A stretch of 64,000 nt of DNA from NCBI RefSeq assembly GCF_014217545.1, contig NZ_CP043178.1, positions 62,001 to 126,000 of the forward strand, written 5' to 3'. The translations under genes were made by a program, and so were the position numbers. Position 1 is the stretch's first letter. Every line of letters starts with the position of its first letter. A model generated the notes under the pieces. It was not told where the DNA came from, ran no database searches, and saw only the letters and a list, made by a program, of their open reading frames with translations. This stretch comes from Pseudarthrobacter sp. NBSH8 (GTDB taxonomy: Bacteria > Actinomycetota > Actinomycetes > Actinomycetales > Micrococcaceae). Shown here one piece after another: positions 1 to 9,480 of the stretch.

Positions 1-908
1 GCGGGCAGTCCGACGGTGACGGTAATGCCGCCCGGCTTTGTCAGTGCGACCGCTGCTTCCAGAGCGCGCGGGTGCCCAGCTGCTTCGATGACGGCGTCGA
101 ACTTTTCGCCGCGTTTCAGGGCATCAGCAGAGGTCAAGGCGTCAGTGGCACCGAGGTTTCGCGCGGCTTCCAGTTTTGCCGGCAAGGTGTCGATACCGAC
201 GACGTGTTCGACTCCGGTGGCGATGGCCGTAATGAGTGCCGCCATACCTACTCCGCCGAGACCGACGATGGCTACCCGGGCGGAAGGTGCGGGCTTGGCG
301 ACGTTGAGGATAGCTCCTCCTCCGGTGAGCAGTGCGCACCCGAGCAAAGCGGCTATGTGCGCCGGAACGTCCGCGCCCACGGGCACCACGGAACGGCGTG
401 AGACCACTGCATAGGTGGCGAATGCGGAGACTCCGAGGTGGTGTTGGACGGGCTGACCCTCGCGGGAGAGTCTGCGGTTGCCGCCCAGCAGCGTTCCTTC
501 CGTATTGGAAGCGCTGCCCTGCACGCATGGCGTTTTGCCGTTGGAGTTGCACCCTGCGCATTCACCGCAGCGGGGGAGGAAGGTCATTACGACGCGCTGG
601 CCCAGGGAGATGTCGGTGACACCCTCGCCCAGTTCCTCCACGATGCCGGCTGCCTCGTGGCCGAGCAGCATGGGGACCGGCCGCGGCCGGTTGCCGTTGA
701 CTACGGAAAGGTCGGAGTGGCATACGCCCGCTGCCTCGATGCGGACTAGGATCTCGCCCGTGCCGGGTCCTTCGAGTTCAAGGTTTTCCACATGGATGGG
801 ACGGGTATCAACGTAGGGCCGCTCTGCCCCGATGGTCTCAAGTACCGCCCCGCGTATGGTCCTGGTGGTGGTTGTCTTTGCTATGGAGTTCGTATCTTGG
901 ATCGTCAC
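1..908 (-). CDS. Zinc-dependent alcohol dehydrogenase, C-terminus cut by window edge
   Basis: This is a medium-chain dehydrogenase/reductase that should oxidise an alcohol or reduce an aldehyde with NAD(P). The start is the GTG at 906-908, preceded by GAGAGGA. Visible in the translation: the catalytic zinc ligand Cys in GVCHSD (about residue 63), GHEAAG (83-88), four structural-zinc cysteines in CGECAGC plus a later Cys (114-128), a further Cys at about 191, and the Rossmann glycine motif GLGGVG (216-221). About 302 residues are present of an expected 370-390. It shares its strand with the PucR gene upstream but is separated from it by 470 bp. A role with the neighbouring glutarate-type operon, handling a semialdehyde or hydroxy acid, is inference. 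Confidence 0.85.
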   Translation of the reverse strand, partial: MTIQDTNSIAKTTTTRTIRGAVLETIGAERPYVDTRPIHVENLELEGPGTGEILVRIEAAGVCHSDLSVVNGNRPRPVPMLLGHEAAGIVEELGEGVTDISLGQRVVMTFLPRCGECAGCNSNGKTPCVQGSASNTEGTLLGGNRRLSREGQPVQHHLGVSAFATYAVVSRRSVVPVGADVPAHIAALLGCALLTGGGAILNVAKPAPSARVAIVGLGGVGMAALITAIATGVEHVVGIDTLPAKLEAARNLGATDALTSADALKRGEKFDAVIEAAGHPRALEAAVALTKPGGITVTVGLP

Positions 909-1378
909 GATTGTCCTCTCAGTGGTGCGGTGGAGCTGTGCAGAGGGAAGGTCTTGTGGGAGGGAGCGTGCGGCGCCGGCAACACCGTGCGTGCTGGCTC
1001 GTGTTGTTCTCATCGTTCCTCCTGCAACGGGTGTGCTCATCCCCTCGGGGATCGTTCCTCCGACGACGGACTGTCCATTGAGAGTAGGCAGCCGAATCCG
1101 GCTCGTCACCATGCAGAACGTAGATATCCAGACGTTTCTTTGTGCGATCCGTCAAACAGGAGGAGTCTTTGAGGACTTGAGTCCCACCTGCGTCTGGGTA
1201 GTGTCGGAACGGTCCGCCCATGCCACGTAACCGTGGCAAGCGTGCAGGCGACATCGCCTGAGCGGCATGGACCCGCGGCAGTTAGGCGAGGGGAATGAAG
1301 GCCAGAGTGGCGAATCAGCTGCCCTAATGAATTCCGCCAATTCTTCGGTCGCCGGGCGTCGAAATCAGGGTTTCACGC
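909..1378. other. 470-bp intergenic region, two small hairpins, no gene seen
   Basis: No convincing coding sequence was found. Two adjacent perfect inverted repeats lie at 1221-1238 (TGCCACG, 4-nt loop, CGTGGCA) and 1245-1260 (CAGGCG, 4-nt loop, CGCCTG). On the minus strand they follow the PucR stop and precede the alcohol dehydrogenase, so they could end PucR transcription or form structure in the dehydrogenase leader. No T-run follows them. Confidence 0.4.
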
Positions 1379-2812
1379 CTAATGTGGTGCCTGGGACCGT
1401 CCCCTAAGGGCGAGCCATAGCTGCGCTGCAACGTCGGGGTCATCCAAGTCAACCCCCAAGAGTTCCTTGGCTTGGGCAATCCTGTAACGAACAGAATTCC
1501 GATGTACGCCCAGTTCGCGGCCGGCGGCCTCCCATTGCCCGCGGTGGGCCAGATATGCGCGGACCGTTTCAAGGAGCTGACCGCTGTGGGAAGTTAGTTC
1601 ATCCACCCATTCATCTGCCGGCAGGTCGAGGCCGTGACCTATGCGTATCAGCTGTCCGGCGGGTGCTGAGGCAGCGGCCTCGGCCACCTGTGCTCCAATT
1701 TCGTGCAGGCGCCGTAGAGGCATGGGTCCACCCCAGGCACCGCGGACACCTTTCGGCAGCTGTGGATAAGGGCTCGACGCTGACTGCAGCACAAACGTGA
1801 CACCGGAACGTTCGAGGACCAGCCCGGACAGGGCGGGCCGCGCAGCCAGATGTTCGGTATCGGGCAGGACCGCGACGAATGCTGTTTCCGGTAGCGGATC
1901 GGAGTCCATCTGCTTTGCAAGGAGCCGCGCTGCATCGTCATGTCCTTCCAGGACCAGCGCCGCGAGCATGCCTTCAGCCCGTCTACGCTCAGCCGCGGCG
2001 TTGCGCTGTCCGGCTGCCCTGGCGGCCAGGAGCGTGGATGCGGTGAGGAACAAGTGCCGCTCGGCAGCAGCCAGTTGCCCGCTTCTGCCCAAAGCAAGAT
2101 ACCCGGAAGCCGCTGGACCGTCAGATACCGGGTAGAGGGAAGCAACACCGGATGCCAGTTGAATATTGCCCGTGGCCCCTCGGCGCGCGTTCCGCAAGAT
2201 GGCAGATTCCCGTGTCAGTTCCGCCAGCAGTCCGGGTGGAAACTCAGCACCGCTGGCGGCGGACGATGGGGTCCCGTCACCTTCAGGCAGGTATGCCACC
2301 CAGGTTCCCAGGGCGCGCGACAATTCGCGCACGATCTCCGGTTCCGCGTCATCCTGGGCCGCGGCCCGCGTCAACGCCACCTGGAGTCCTAACAGAGCAG
2401 TGAGTTCAGCTTCGCCCCCTTGCCTGACAAGTTCCCAATAGGCGCGAGATACGGCCAGGAAGGGGGACTCACGGGGAATGGTCAGAAGGGGAAGGCCGGC
2501 CTCAACGCAGGCGGCCCGCAGTTCGTCCGGCACCATGGCATGGCCCGAGCCTAGGCCAAGACCCAGGGCAGCGACGCGACCTTCCACCAAGCGTTGCACA
2601 TAGTTTTTAGCGGCCTCTTGACGCGCGTCTCCATCCAGGCCGGTGAGCTGCAATCCGACGGTGAGGAGAAGCTCGCCTCCATAGAGGAACATCGTGGGAT
2701 CCTCCAGCTCAGAGACATGCACGCCCGTGAGTTCCACACGGGGGAGCGGTATGGGCCAGTAGGGCGCCAGGTCACGCTTTGCAGCCTCAACAAGCCTTGC
2801 GAGGGTAATCAT
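1379..2812 (-). CDS. PucR family transcriptional regulator
   Basis: PucR-type activators sense a small catabolite and control nearby nitrogen or carbon catabolic genes. The 477-residue protein has the N-terminal PucR (purine catabolism) domain, starting MITLARLVEAA and containing a GGELLLTVG stretch, then a middle region, and ends with the PucR C-terminal helix-turn-helix: QWEAAGRELGVHRNSVRYR. The ATG at 2812 is preferred. An upstream in-frame ATG at 2893 would add 27 residues unlike the family and run into the divergent promoter. The gene is divergent from the aminotransferase operon, which it most likely regulates. Two inverted repeats in the shared 123-bp gap (2866-2882 and 2907-2921) are candidate operators. 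Confidence 0.88.
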   Translation of the reverse strand: MITLARLVEAAKRDLAPYWPIPLPRVELTGVHVSELEDPTMFLYGGELLLTVGLQLTGLDGDARQEAAKNYVQRLVEGRVAALGLGLGSGHAMVPDELRAACVEAGLPLLTIPRESPFLAVSRAYWELVRQGGEAELTALLGLQVALTRAAAQDDAEPEIVRELSRALGTWVAYLPEGDGTPSSAASGAEFPPGLLAELTRESAILRNARRGATGNIQLASGVASLYPVSDGPAASGYLALGRSGQLAAAERHLFLTASTLLAARAAGQRNAAAERRRAEGMLAALVLEGHDDAARLLAKQMDSDPLPETAFVAVLPDTEHLAARPALSGLVLERSGVTFVLQSASSPYPQLPKGVRGAWGGPMPLRRLHEIGAQVAEAAASAPAGQLIRIGHGLDLPADEWVDELTSHSGQLLETVRAYLAHRGQWEAAGRELGVHRNSVRYRIAQAKELLGVDLDDPDVAAQLWLALRGRSQAPH

Positions 2813-2865
2813 GGGTAAATCATAGGCGATCGGTTTTGTACGCTGAGACCGTAAAAGGAATATCT

Positions 2866-2882
2866 TTGGATGGATTATCCAA
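2866..2882. promoter_or_regulatory. Inverted repeat, candidate PucR operator
   Basis: TTGGAT, a 5-nt spacer and ATCCAA form a perfect 6-bp inverted repeat between the divergent PucR and aminotransferase genes. The left part, TATCTTTGG at 2861-2869, resembles the first half of the PucR box described for Bacillus subtilis. Binding is inferred from position and symmetry only. Confidence 0.4.
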
Positions 2883-2906
2883 CGACACGTCATCGGACTG
2901 TCCCTA

Positions 2907-2921
2907 TGGTGGATTTCACCA
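2907..2921. promoter_or_regulatory. Second inverted repeat upstream of the aminotransferase
   Basis: TGGTG, GATTT and CACCA form a perfect 5-bp inverted repeat just ahead of the AGGAGG ribosome-binding site of the aminotransferase gene. It could be a regulator half-site pair or a short hairpin in the leader. The role is not established. Confidence 0.3.
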
Positions 2922-2935
2922 CACGAGGAGGACCT

Positions 2936-4294
2936 ATGACTGTCACATCAGAACTCACAGCAAACCAGGCCAACGATCCGGCCAGCGTTAAAGCCACAGC
3001 ACGCCGCCTGCTCACCGAGCTCCCGGGACCGCGTTCCCGTGAGCTGGAGACCGAACGCCGCCAGCACGTCACCGACGCATTTGGTATCACCCTGCCCATA
3101 TTCATCGATCACGCGAAGGACGCGCTGCTCGTAGACGTTGACGGAAACCATCTCATCGACTTCGCCTCAGGCATTGCCGTAACCAGCGTTGGCGCCGCGA
3201 ACCCGCAGGTGGCCAAGCGCGCCGCCGCCCAGCTCGAGCGCTTCACCCACACCTGCTTCATGGTGACCGAATACTCGTCCTTCGTCGAGGTCTGCCGATG
3301 GCTCAATGAGCACACCCCTGGCGACTTCGAGAAGCGGACCGCACTGTTCACCACCGGTGCGGAGGCAGTTGAAAACGCCATCAAAGTCGCCCGGGCCGCC
3401 ACTCGCCGCCCCAACATTCTCGTCTTCGACGAGGCCTACCACGGACGCACGCAGCTCACGATGGCGATGACGGCAAAGGAAAACCCGTACCGACTCAACT
3501 TCGGGCCCCTGCCGGGCTCTGTTTTCCGCGGACCGACCGCCCCCGCCCACACCTCCCCTAACGGACCGGGGGAGGCGCTTGAGCAGATCGAGGCGCTTCT
3601 CGCCGAAAACGGCGCGGAAACCTTCGCGGCCATGGTCATCGAACCGATCCAGGGCGAGGGCGGGTTCATTGTCCAGGCCCCCGGATTCCTCCAAGGTCTT
3701 CGGGAAATCGCTACCCGCCACGGCATCGTGCTGGTCATCGACGAGATCCAGGCCGGCATGGGCCGAACCGGCACGCTGTTCGCGTCCGAGCATGAAGGAA
3801 TCGCCGGTGACATCACACTGACCGCTAAGGCCCTCGGCGGCGGCCTGCCGCTTTCGGCCGCTACCGGCCGTGCCGAGCTTATGAACGCTGTCCACACCGG
3901 CGGCCTTGGCGGAACCTATGCTGGCAACCCCATAGCCTGTGAGGCCGCTCTGGCCGTGTTCGAAATCCTAGAAGACGGCACCCTTTTGGAGAACGCCGTT
4001 GCCATCGAAGCCGCTGTGCGTCACCGTCTGGAACCGCTCGTCGCACTGGACGGCGTCGCAGACGTTCGCGGCAGGGGTGCGATGATGGCGATCGAGTTCA
4101 GCGACGCCTCCGGACCCCGCAAAGACCTCGCCACCACAGCAGCGAAGGCAGCCAACGCCCATGGTGTCCTAACTCTTACCTGCGGAACCAACGGAAATAT
4201 CATCCGGCTGCTCCCTCCGCTCGTCATCGAAGCCGACGTCCTTGACGAGGGCCTGGCGGTACTGGAGGCATCCATTCGGTCGGCACTGTCATGA
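2936..4294 (+). CDS. gabT: Class III aminotransferase, GabT-like (4-aminobutyrate / 5-aminovalerate)
   Basis: This PLP enzyme transfers an omega-amino group to 2-oxoglutarate and yields a semialdehyde. The start is the ATG at 2936 with AGGAGG seven bases upstream; 452 residues is normal for the family. Visible motifs: GAEAVENA (141-148) for phosphate binding, VIDEIQAGMGRTG with the pyridine-binding Asp269, and Lys298 in TAKALGGG as the Schiff-base lysine. It heads an operon with a CoA-transferase, a glutaryl-CoA-dehydrogenase-like enzyme, an aldehyde dehydrogenase remnant, a 3-hydroxyacyl-CoA dehydrogenase and a thiolase. That context favours 5-aminovalerate (giving glutarate semialdehyde) over 4-aminobutyrate. 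GabT and DavT cannot be told apart from sequence here. Confidence 0.88.
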   Translation: MTVTSELTANQANDPASVKATARRLLTELPGPRSRELETERRQHVTDAFGITLPIFIDHAKDALLVDVDGNHLIDFASGIAVTSVGAANPQVAKRAAAQLERFTHTCFMVTEYSSFVEVCRWLNEHTPGDFEKRTALFTTGAEAVENAIKVARAATRRPNILVFDEAYHGRTQLTMAMTAKENPYRLNFGPLPGSVFRGPTAPAHTSPNGPGEALEQIEALLAENGAETFAAMVIEPIQGEGGFIVQAPGFLQGLREIATRHGIVLVIDEIQAGMGRTGTLFASEHEGIAGDITLTAKALGGGLPLSAATGRAELMNAVHTGGLGGTYAGNPIACEAALAVFEILEDGTLLENAVAIEAAVRHRLEPLVALDGVADVRGRGAMMAIEFSDASGPRKDLATTAAKAANAHGVLTLTCGTNGNIIRLLPPLVIEADVLDEGLAVLEASIRSALS

Positions 4295-4328
4295 CTTTCC
4301 GGGGACGGTGGACCGGGCGGGGTCAGCC

Positions 4329-5585
4329 ATGAGGTGTGGCGCGGAATCCGGGGCACCACTTGAGGGGATTGTCGTCGCCGACTTCTCCCGCGTGCTTGCC
4401 GGTCCGCTCGCGACCATGACCCTGGCTGATCTCGGTGCCCGGGTCATCAAAGTGGAGCGGCCCGGAACCGGGGATGACACCCGGGCGTGGGCGCCACCTT
4501 CCTCAAAGACAGGCGCGACTTACTTCGAAAGCGTTAACCGCAATAAGGAATCCGTCACCCTCGATCTGACGGACCCCGAGGACCTGGAGCTTGCCCGGGA
4601 ACTGGCACGCCGCGCCGACGTCTTGGTGGAGAACTTCAAACCCGGAGGGCTCGCCAAACTGGGTCTGGGATATGAATCATTGGCTCAGGAGAACCCAGGC
4701 CTGGTGTACGCATCAATTTCGGGTTTCGGCTCCGAAGGCGGCCGTGATCTGCCTGGGTACGACTTCATAGTCCAGGCCGTCGGCGGACTGATGAGTATTA
4801 CCGGGGACCCGCAGGGCGACGCCTACAAAGTAGGCGTCGCCCTGGTCGATGTACTGACAGCGAAAGATGCCACGATCGGCATCCTCGCCGCCCTTACCGA
4901 GCGCAATTCCACAGGTCGCGGCAGGCGGATCGAGGTCAATCTCCTCTCAAGCCTGCAGGGCGCTCTAGCCAACCAAGCTCAGGCGTACCTCGGAGCCGGT
5001 GTTACTCCTACGCGACTGGGCAACGACCACCCTTCCATCGTCCCGTACCAGCTTCTTGCCACACGTGATGACCCGCTGGCCGTCGCCGTGGGAAACGACT
5101 CACAGTTCGCCAAGCTCTGCCGCGCCATCGGCAATCCGGAGCTGGCCGCTGATCCCCGGTTTGTCACCAACTCAGCGAGGGTCAAGCACCGCCGGGAACT
5201 TGTCCAACTGCTGGAAGACGGGCTCGCACGCGCCGGAGCGACGGAATGGCAGGACCAGCTCGTTTCTGCAGGAGTACCCGCCGGCCGCGTGGCCAGCATA
5301 GATGAAGGCATCGCGTACGCCGAAACATTGGGTCTGGAACCGACAATTCAAGTCCATGACACAGACGGAAACGTCACCGGCCGCCAAATCCGCCATCCGA
5401 TCATCTGGACGCCGGCGTTGCCACCGCGGACCCAGGCCCCACCCGCCCTCGGTGAGCACACCGGGGAAGTGCTGGACTGGCTGCGTCAGACCAAAAGCAA
5501 GACGTTTACCGACACCCCTCAAAGTGCCGCCCATTCCCAAGTCGTTTATGCCCAGGAGGGACCACATCATGACTCTCGCCCCTAG
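4329..5585 (+). CDS. CaiB/BaiF family CoA-transferase, possibly glutarate CoA-transferase
   Basis: Family III CoA-transferases move CoA between acyl-CoA and a carboxylate through an aspartyl-CoA intermediate. The 418-residue protein begins with the typical block LEGIVVADFSRVLAGP and continues with LGARVIKVE; the likely catalytic Asp is in VGVALVDVLTAKDA. The start is uncertain: the ATG at 4329 is used, but an in-frame GTG at 4308 with GGGGA upstream is possible. The 3' end overlaps the next gene by 17 bp, which indicates translational coupling. Sitting between an omega-aminotransferase and a GcdH-like dehydrogenase, it most likely activates glutarate to glutaryl-CoA, as succinyl-CoA:glutarate CoA-transferases do. 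Substrate is inference. Confidence 0.85.
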   Translation: MRCGAESGAPLEGIVVADFSRVLAGPLATMTLADLGARVIKVERPGTGDDTRAWAPPSSKTGATYFESVNRNKESVTLDLTDPEDLELARELARRADVLVENFKPGGLAKLGLGYESLAQENPGLVYASISGFGSEGGRDLPGYDFIVQAVGGLMSITGDPQGDAYKVGVALVDVLTAKDATIGILAALTERNSTGRGRRIEVNLLSSLQGALANQAQAYLGAGVTPTRLGNDHPSIVPYQLLATRDDPLAVAVGNDSQFAKLCRAIGNPELAADPRFVTNSARVKHRRELVQLLEDGLARAGATEWQDQLVSAGVPAGRVASIDEGIAYAETLGLEPTIQVHDTDGNVTGRQIRHPIIWTPALPPRTQAPPALGEHTGEVLDWLRQTKSKTFTDTPQSAAHSQVVYAQEGPHHDSRP

Positions 5586-6771
5586 TTCGGCCGGCATCGA
5601 GGCCATTACCGCACTCGAACCTTCGGACCTGATCTCTTTCGATACTCTCCTCACGGACGAGGAGATTGCCCTGCGCGACCGGGTCCGGACCTACGTTCGG
5701 GAGGAGATCAAACCGAACATCGCCACCTGGTACGAAGAGGCCAGATTCCCGCTGGAAATCGTGCCTGATCTCGCGAAACTCGGCCTGCTCGGAATGCATT
5801 TGAAAGGATACGGCTGCGCCGGGGGAACCGCAGTGGACTATGGGCTGGCTGCTGCCGAACTCGAGGCCGGTGATTCAGGCATACGCACTTTCGTGTCCGT
5901 CCAGGGCTCTCTGGCCATGTCTGCGATCTCCAAGCACGGTTCCGAGGAACAGAAAGAGGAATGGCTTCCCCAGATGGCTGCTGGTACGGCCATCGGATGC
6001 TTTGGTCTCACGGAACCCACGGCCGGTTCAGACCCCTCTGCCATGGCCACTTTTGCCCGCCGCGACGGCGAGGACTGGATACTTACCGGCACCAAGCGGT
6101 GGATAGGACTCGCGAACGTGGCACAGGTGGCAGTGATCTGGGCCCAGACGGAGGCGGGAGTGCGCGGATTCGTCATACCAACCCAAGCTCCGGGCTTCAC
6201 AGCCACCCCGATCGAGCCGAAGCTGTCAATGCGTGCTTCTGTTCAGTGTGAAATCACTCTGAAAGACGTGCGCCTGCCTGCCGACGCTGTCCTGCCAAAC
6301 GTCACTGGCCTCCGCGGCCCTTTCGCCTGCCTCAACGAGGCACGTTATGGCATTGCCTGGGGCACCATGGGAGCCGCGCGTGACGCCTTCGAAGATGCCC
6401 TGGACTACTCCAAAAATCGGCTGCAGTTCGACCGGCCATTGGCCGGTTATCAGTTGACTCAGCAGAAGCTCGTGAACATGGCACTCGAGATCAACAAGGG
6501 TTTCCTTCTGGCGCTGCACCTGGGACGGCTCAAAGATGCCGGCAAGCTGCAAAATCATCAGATCAGCGTGGGCAAACTGAACAACTGTCGCGAAGCGATC
6601 GAAATTTGCCGCGAAGCACGCACCATCCTCGGCGGCAACGGGATCACTCTCGAACACTCGCCCCTTCGCCACGCGAACAACCTTGAATCCGTTCGTACCT
6701 ACGAAGGCACTGACGAGGTCCACACCCTCATCCTTGGCCAGGAGCTGACAGGCATAGGTGCCTTTCGGTGA
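5569..6771 (+). CDS. gcdH: Acyl-CoA dehydrogenase, glutaryl-CoA dehydrogenase-like
   Basis: This FAD enzyme should oxidise and decarboxylate glutaryl-CoA to crotonyl-CoA. The start is the ATG at 5569 behind CAGGAGGG; a longer upstream reading lies inside the CoA-transferase gene. The 400-residue length fits. Motifs: the flavin-domain stretch CFGLTEPTAGSDPS, a WIGLANVA segment, and the catalytic base Glu379 in TYEGTDEVH near the C-terminus, in the place and context known for glutaryl-CoA dehydrogenases, followed by an ILGQELTGIGAF ending like theirs. The next gene starts inside its stop codon (GTGA overlap). A different short-chain acyl-CoA substrate remains possible. Confidence 0.85.
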   Translation: MTLAPSSAGIEAITALEPSDLISFDTLLTDEEIALRDRVRTYVREEIKPNIATWYEEARFPLEIVPDLAKLGLLGMHLKGYGCAGGTAVDYGLAAAELEAGDSGIRTFVSVQGSLAMSAISKHGSEEQKEEWLPQMAAGTAIGCFGLTEPTAGSDPSAMATFARRDGEDWILTGTKRWIGLANVAQVAVIWAQTEAGVRGFVIPTQAPGFTATPIEPKLSMRASVQCEITLKDVRLPADAVLPNVTGLRGPFACLNEARYGIAWGTMGAARDAFEDALDYSKNRLQFDRPLAGYQLTQQKLVNMALEINKGFLLALHLGRLKDAGKLQNHQISVGKLNNCREAIEICREARTILGGNGITLEHSPLRHANNLESVRTYEGTDEVHTLILGQELTGIGAFR

Positions 6772-8277
6772 GTGCCGCCCTTGATGTGCCGGCCACGTCA
6801 GGCACCGCCCCCGGTGCGACGGGGACGGTGCAGCTCGGGCTCCTCATAGACCGGGACTGGGTACCAGGCAACGGCGGCCACCTCACCTCTGTAAATCCCA
6901 GCCGCCCGGAGGAGATCGCCGCCGAAGGCGGCACCGCCGTCCTTGCCGATCTCGACAGGGCCGTCCTGGCAGCGCGCGCCTCACAACGGGCATGGAACCG
7001 CACCCCGATCCACGAACGCGGCGCCGTCCTGGTTCGGGCCGCCGCAGCCTTGGAGTCGCAAGCCGACGTACTTGGCCTCGAACTTTCCCGCGAAGAAGGC
7101 AAGACCCTCACCGAGGGAAGGGCAGAGGTGCTGCGTGCAGCTCAAATCCTGCGCTACTTCGCCGCAGAGGGCGACCGTGTGGCCGGGGAGCACTTTGCTT
7201 CGCCCCGGCGCGGGGAACGTATCCTCGTAACTCGCAAGCCGCTGGGCGTAGTTGGCATCGTCACCCCGTTCAATTTTCCGATCGCCATCCCGGCATGGAA
7301 GATCGCTCCCGCCCTGGTGCACGGTAACGCGGTGGTGTGGAAGCCGGCTTCCACCGTCCCTCTTCTCGCCATGCGCTTTGCCGAAGCGCTCGTTGCCGCC
7401 GGGCTGCCCGCGGGGGTACTTAACCTTGTCGTTGGTCCCGGCTCTCTCGGAACTGCTCTTGTTCAGAGCCCTGGCGTGGACGCCATGTCCTTTACCGGCT
7501 CGTCAGCGGTCGGACGTGCACTGGCGGCCCAAGCTGCCGTCCGGGGAATTCCCATGCAAGGCGAAATGGGAGGAAAGAACGCGCCACGGGTTCTGGCCGA
7601 TGCTGATCTGGACCTAGCTTCGGAACAGGTGCTTTTCGGGGGCGTTCCGCTCCACCGGACAGAAATGTACCGCAACATCACGGCTCATTCTCGCGGACCC
7701 CATCGCGGACGAATTCCTGGAGCGCCTCACGCTCCGACTCAGCGCTTGGCAGACCGGGGACCCTGTTGACTCAAAAGTACAGATGGGCCCGTAATCATTG
7801 AGGCAGCGCGCAGGTCAATCATGAGCGGAATCGACACAGCCGTAGAGACGGGCGCCGTCGCCATCGCCGGAACATCTGCTGACAATTCCTATGCCGGTAC
7901 TCCCGGCGCCTTCATCCCCCCGACTGTGCTGCAGCTCCCTGCTGGCAAGGCCGGATCAACCAACCTCGCCTGGTGAAAAGAACTTTTCGGTCCCGTCTTG
8001 GCGGTCCGCCGGGCCGCGACCACCCAGGAAGCATTCGGTTTGGCCGAAGAGTCCGAGTTCGGCCTGTCTGCAGCATTATTCACCCGTGACCTTGCGACAG
8101 CATTGGAAGCAATCGAAGCCCTCGATGTGGGAATCCTTCAGCTCAACTCCGAATCTGCCGGTTCAGATCCTCATGTGCCGTTCGGCGGATCAAAGAAGAG
8201 CAACTTCGGTCCCAAGGAACAGGGCGGCGCGGCCAAAGACTTCTACACACACGACAACGGTCTACCTCCGCGGGTAG
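6768..8277 (+). pseudogene. Aldehyde dehydrogenase (semialdehyde dehydrogenase type), broken by several lesions
   Basis: Joined across frames, the product resembles an NAD(P)-dependent semialdehyde dehydrogenase of about 500 residues, the step from glutarate or succinate semialdehyde to the acid. It starts at the GTG at 6768, overlapping the gcdH stop. Lesions seen: an extra G in a run of five at 7638-7642; a missing base near 7786-7790, giving a TAA; an in-frame TGA at 7974-7976; and a two-base loss in the ACAC repeat at 8245-8252. With the last corrected, the protein would end at the TAG at 8275. The general base Glu in QGEMGGKN is in the first frame and the catalytic Cys in GQKCTATSR is in the second. 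The two single-base shifts cancel, so the middle frame is restored. Real decay or read errors are both possible. Confidence 0.82.
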
Positions 8278-8294
8278 GAACGAAGAAGGATCAG

Positions 8295-9398
8295 ATGGCT
8301 CACACTCTTACAAAAACGCCTGACCCCTTAGCGGTATCAGCCGCTAACGCGAGGCAGCCGAAAACCATCCAAACCTTCGGCGTCGTTGGCGCGGGCCTTA
8401 TGGCAAGCCAGCTCGTCCTGCTGGTCGCGGACAAGCTCCGCATCCCGGTCCTCATCAGCGATCTTTCCACCGACCGGGTGTCCGCGGCCCTCCACCGAAT
8501 GCGCGGACATCTTGACCGGCAGGAGGCCAAAGGCAAGCTCCGACCAGGCGAGGCAGCCGAAATCGCCGGGCTAATCCGGGGCACCACCGATCCGTCGAGG
8601 TTCAGCGGGTGCGACGCCGCAATCGAGGCGGTCTTCGAGGACCAAAAGAATAAACGGAGCGTATTCCGGCAGCTCGAGGAGCACATCGATCCGGATGCCC
8701 TCCTGCTCACCAACACTTCCTCGCTCTCGGTCACCGACATGGCACGTGGCCTCAAGCACCCAGACAGGGTGCTTGGGTTCCACTTCTTCAATCCAGTCGA
8801 TGTCCTCCCGCTCGTCGAATTGGTCCGGACCCCCCTCTCATCCGATACCGCTCTCGCCACAGCATGGAGCCTCGCCGCGGGTCTCGGCAAGACCGCCATA
8901 CCTGTCACTGATACGCCCGGCTTTGTCGTCAACCGACTCCTCACGCGCCTGTTTAACGAAATACTCGCTGAAATCGACAAAGGCGGGGACCCCGTTGCCG
9001 TAGACCGTTCCCTCTCACCGTGGGATCTGCCCATGACACCCCTTCACCTGATCGGCTACATAGGCCCCTCGGTGCAACAGCACATCTGTGACACTCTGCA
9101 CCGCGCCTACCCCGCCCGCTTCGACCGGTCAGCCTCTCTCACGGCAGTCGTAAAAGCCGGACTGCCGGGCTTCTTCGACGAAAACGGCAAAGTTCCTCCC
9201 GCGGCACGGACCCTACCCCCGGAGCCGCACGGAGTGGACCCGGACCGGGTACGGCTGCGCGTCCGCCATGCATTGGCCCAAGAAGCCCAGCTCATGCTGG
9301 ACGAAGGCGTCGTCGCAACCTGGGAGGACATCAACCGCTGCATGACTCTCGGCGCCAACTTCCCGACAGGCGGCCTGACACACCTCCTCGCGACGTAA
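8295..9398 (+). CDS. 3-hydroxyacyl-CoA dehydrogenase (FadB C-terminal-half type)
   Basis: The enzyme oxidises 3-hydroxyacyl-CoA, here probably 3-hydroxybutyryl-CoA, with NAD. The start is the ATG at 8295 behind AAGGA; the open frame extends upstream only because the damaged aldehyde dehydrogenase has lost its stop. Motifs: the Rossmann motif VVGAGLMASQ near residue 35, TNTSSLSVTD, the catalytic His in GFHFFNPVDVLPLVELV, and a C-terminal repeat domain ending in ANFPTGGLTHLL. With 367 residues and two C-terminal dehydrogenase domains, it resembles the second half of the bifunctional FadB subunit without the enoyl-CoA hydratase half. Crotonyl-CoA hydration therefore has to come from another locus. 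Confidence 0.85.
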   Translation: MAHTLTKTPDPLAVSAANARQPKTIQTFGVVGAGLMASQLVLLVADKLRIPVLISDLSTDRVSAALHRMRGHLDRQEAKGKLRPGEAAEIAGLIRGTTDPSRFSGCDAAIEAVFEDQKNKRSVFRQLEEHIDPDALLLTNTSSLSVTDMARGLKHPDRVLGFHFFNPVDVLPLVELVRTPLSSDTALATAWSLAAGLGKTAIPVTDTPGFVVNRLLTRLFNEILAEIDKGGDPVAVDRSLSPWDLPMTPLHLIGYIGPSVQQHICDTLHRAYPARFDRSASLTAVVKAGLPGFFDENGKVPPAARTLPPEPHGVDPDRVRLRVRHALAQEAQLMLDEGVVATWEDINRCMTLGANFPTGGLTHLLAT

Positions 9399-9480
9399 CA
9401 TGCACAACCGTTCAAAACGAAGTACGGCCAATCGAAGTAAGTTCGAGCCGTCTCCACCAACAAATCCCGGAGCAACCGCA

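Noticed and set aside
7998..9398. Apparent fused protein of aldehyde dehydrogenase end and hydroxyacyl-CoA dehydrogenase
   Set aside because: The joining frame exists only because the aldehyde dehydrogenase lost its stop through an indel; a proper ATG with AAGGA lies at 8295.
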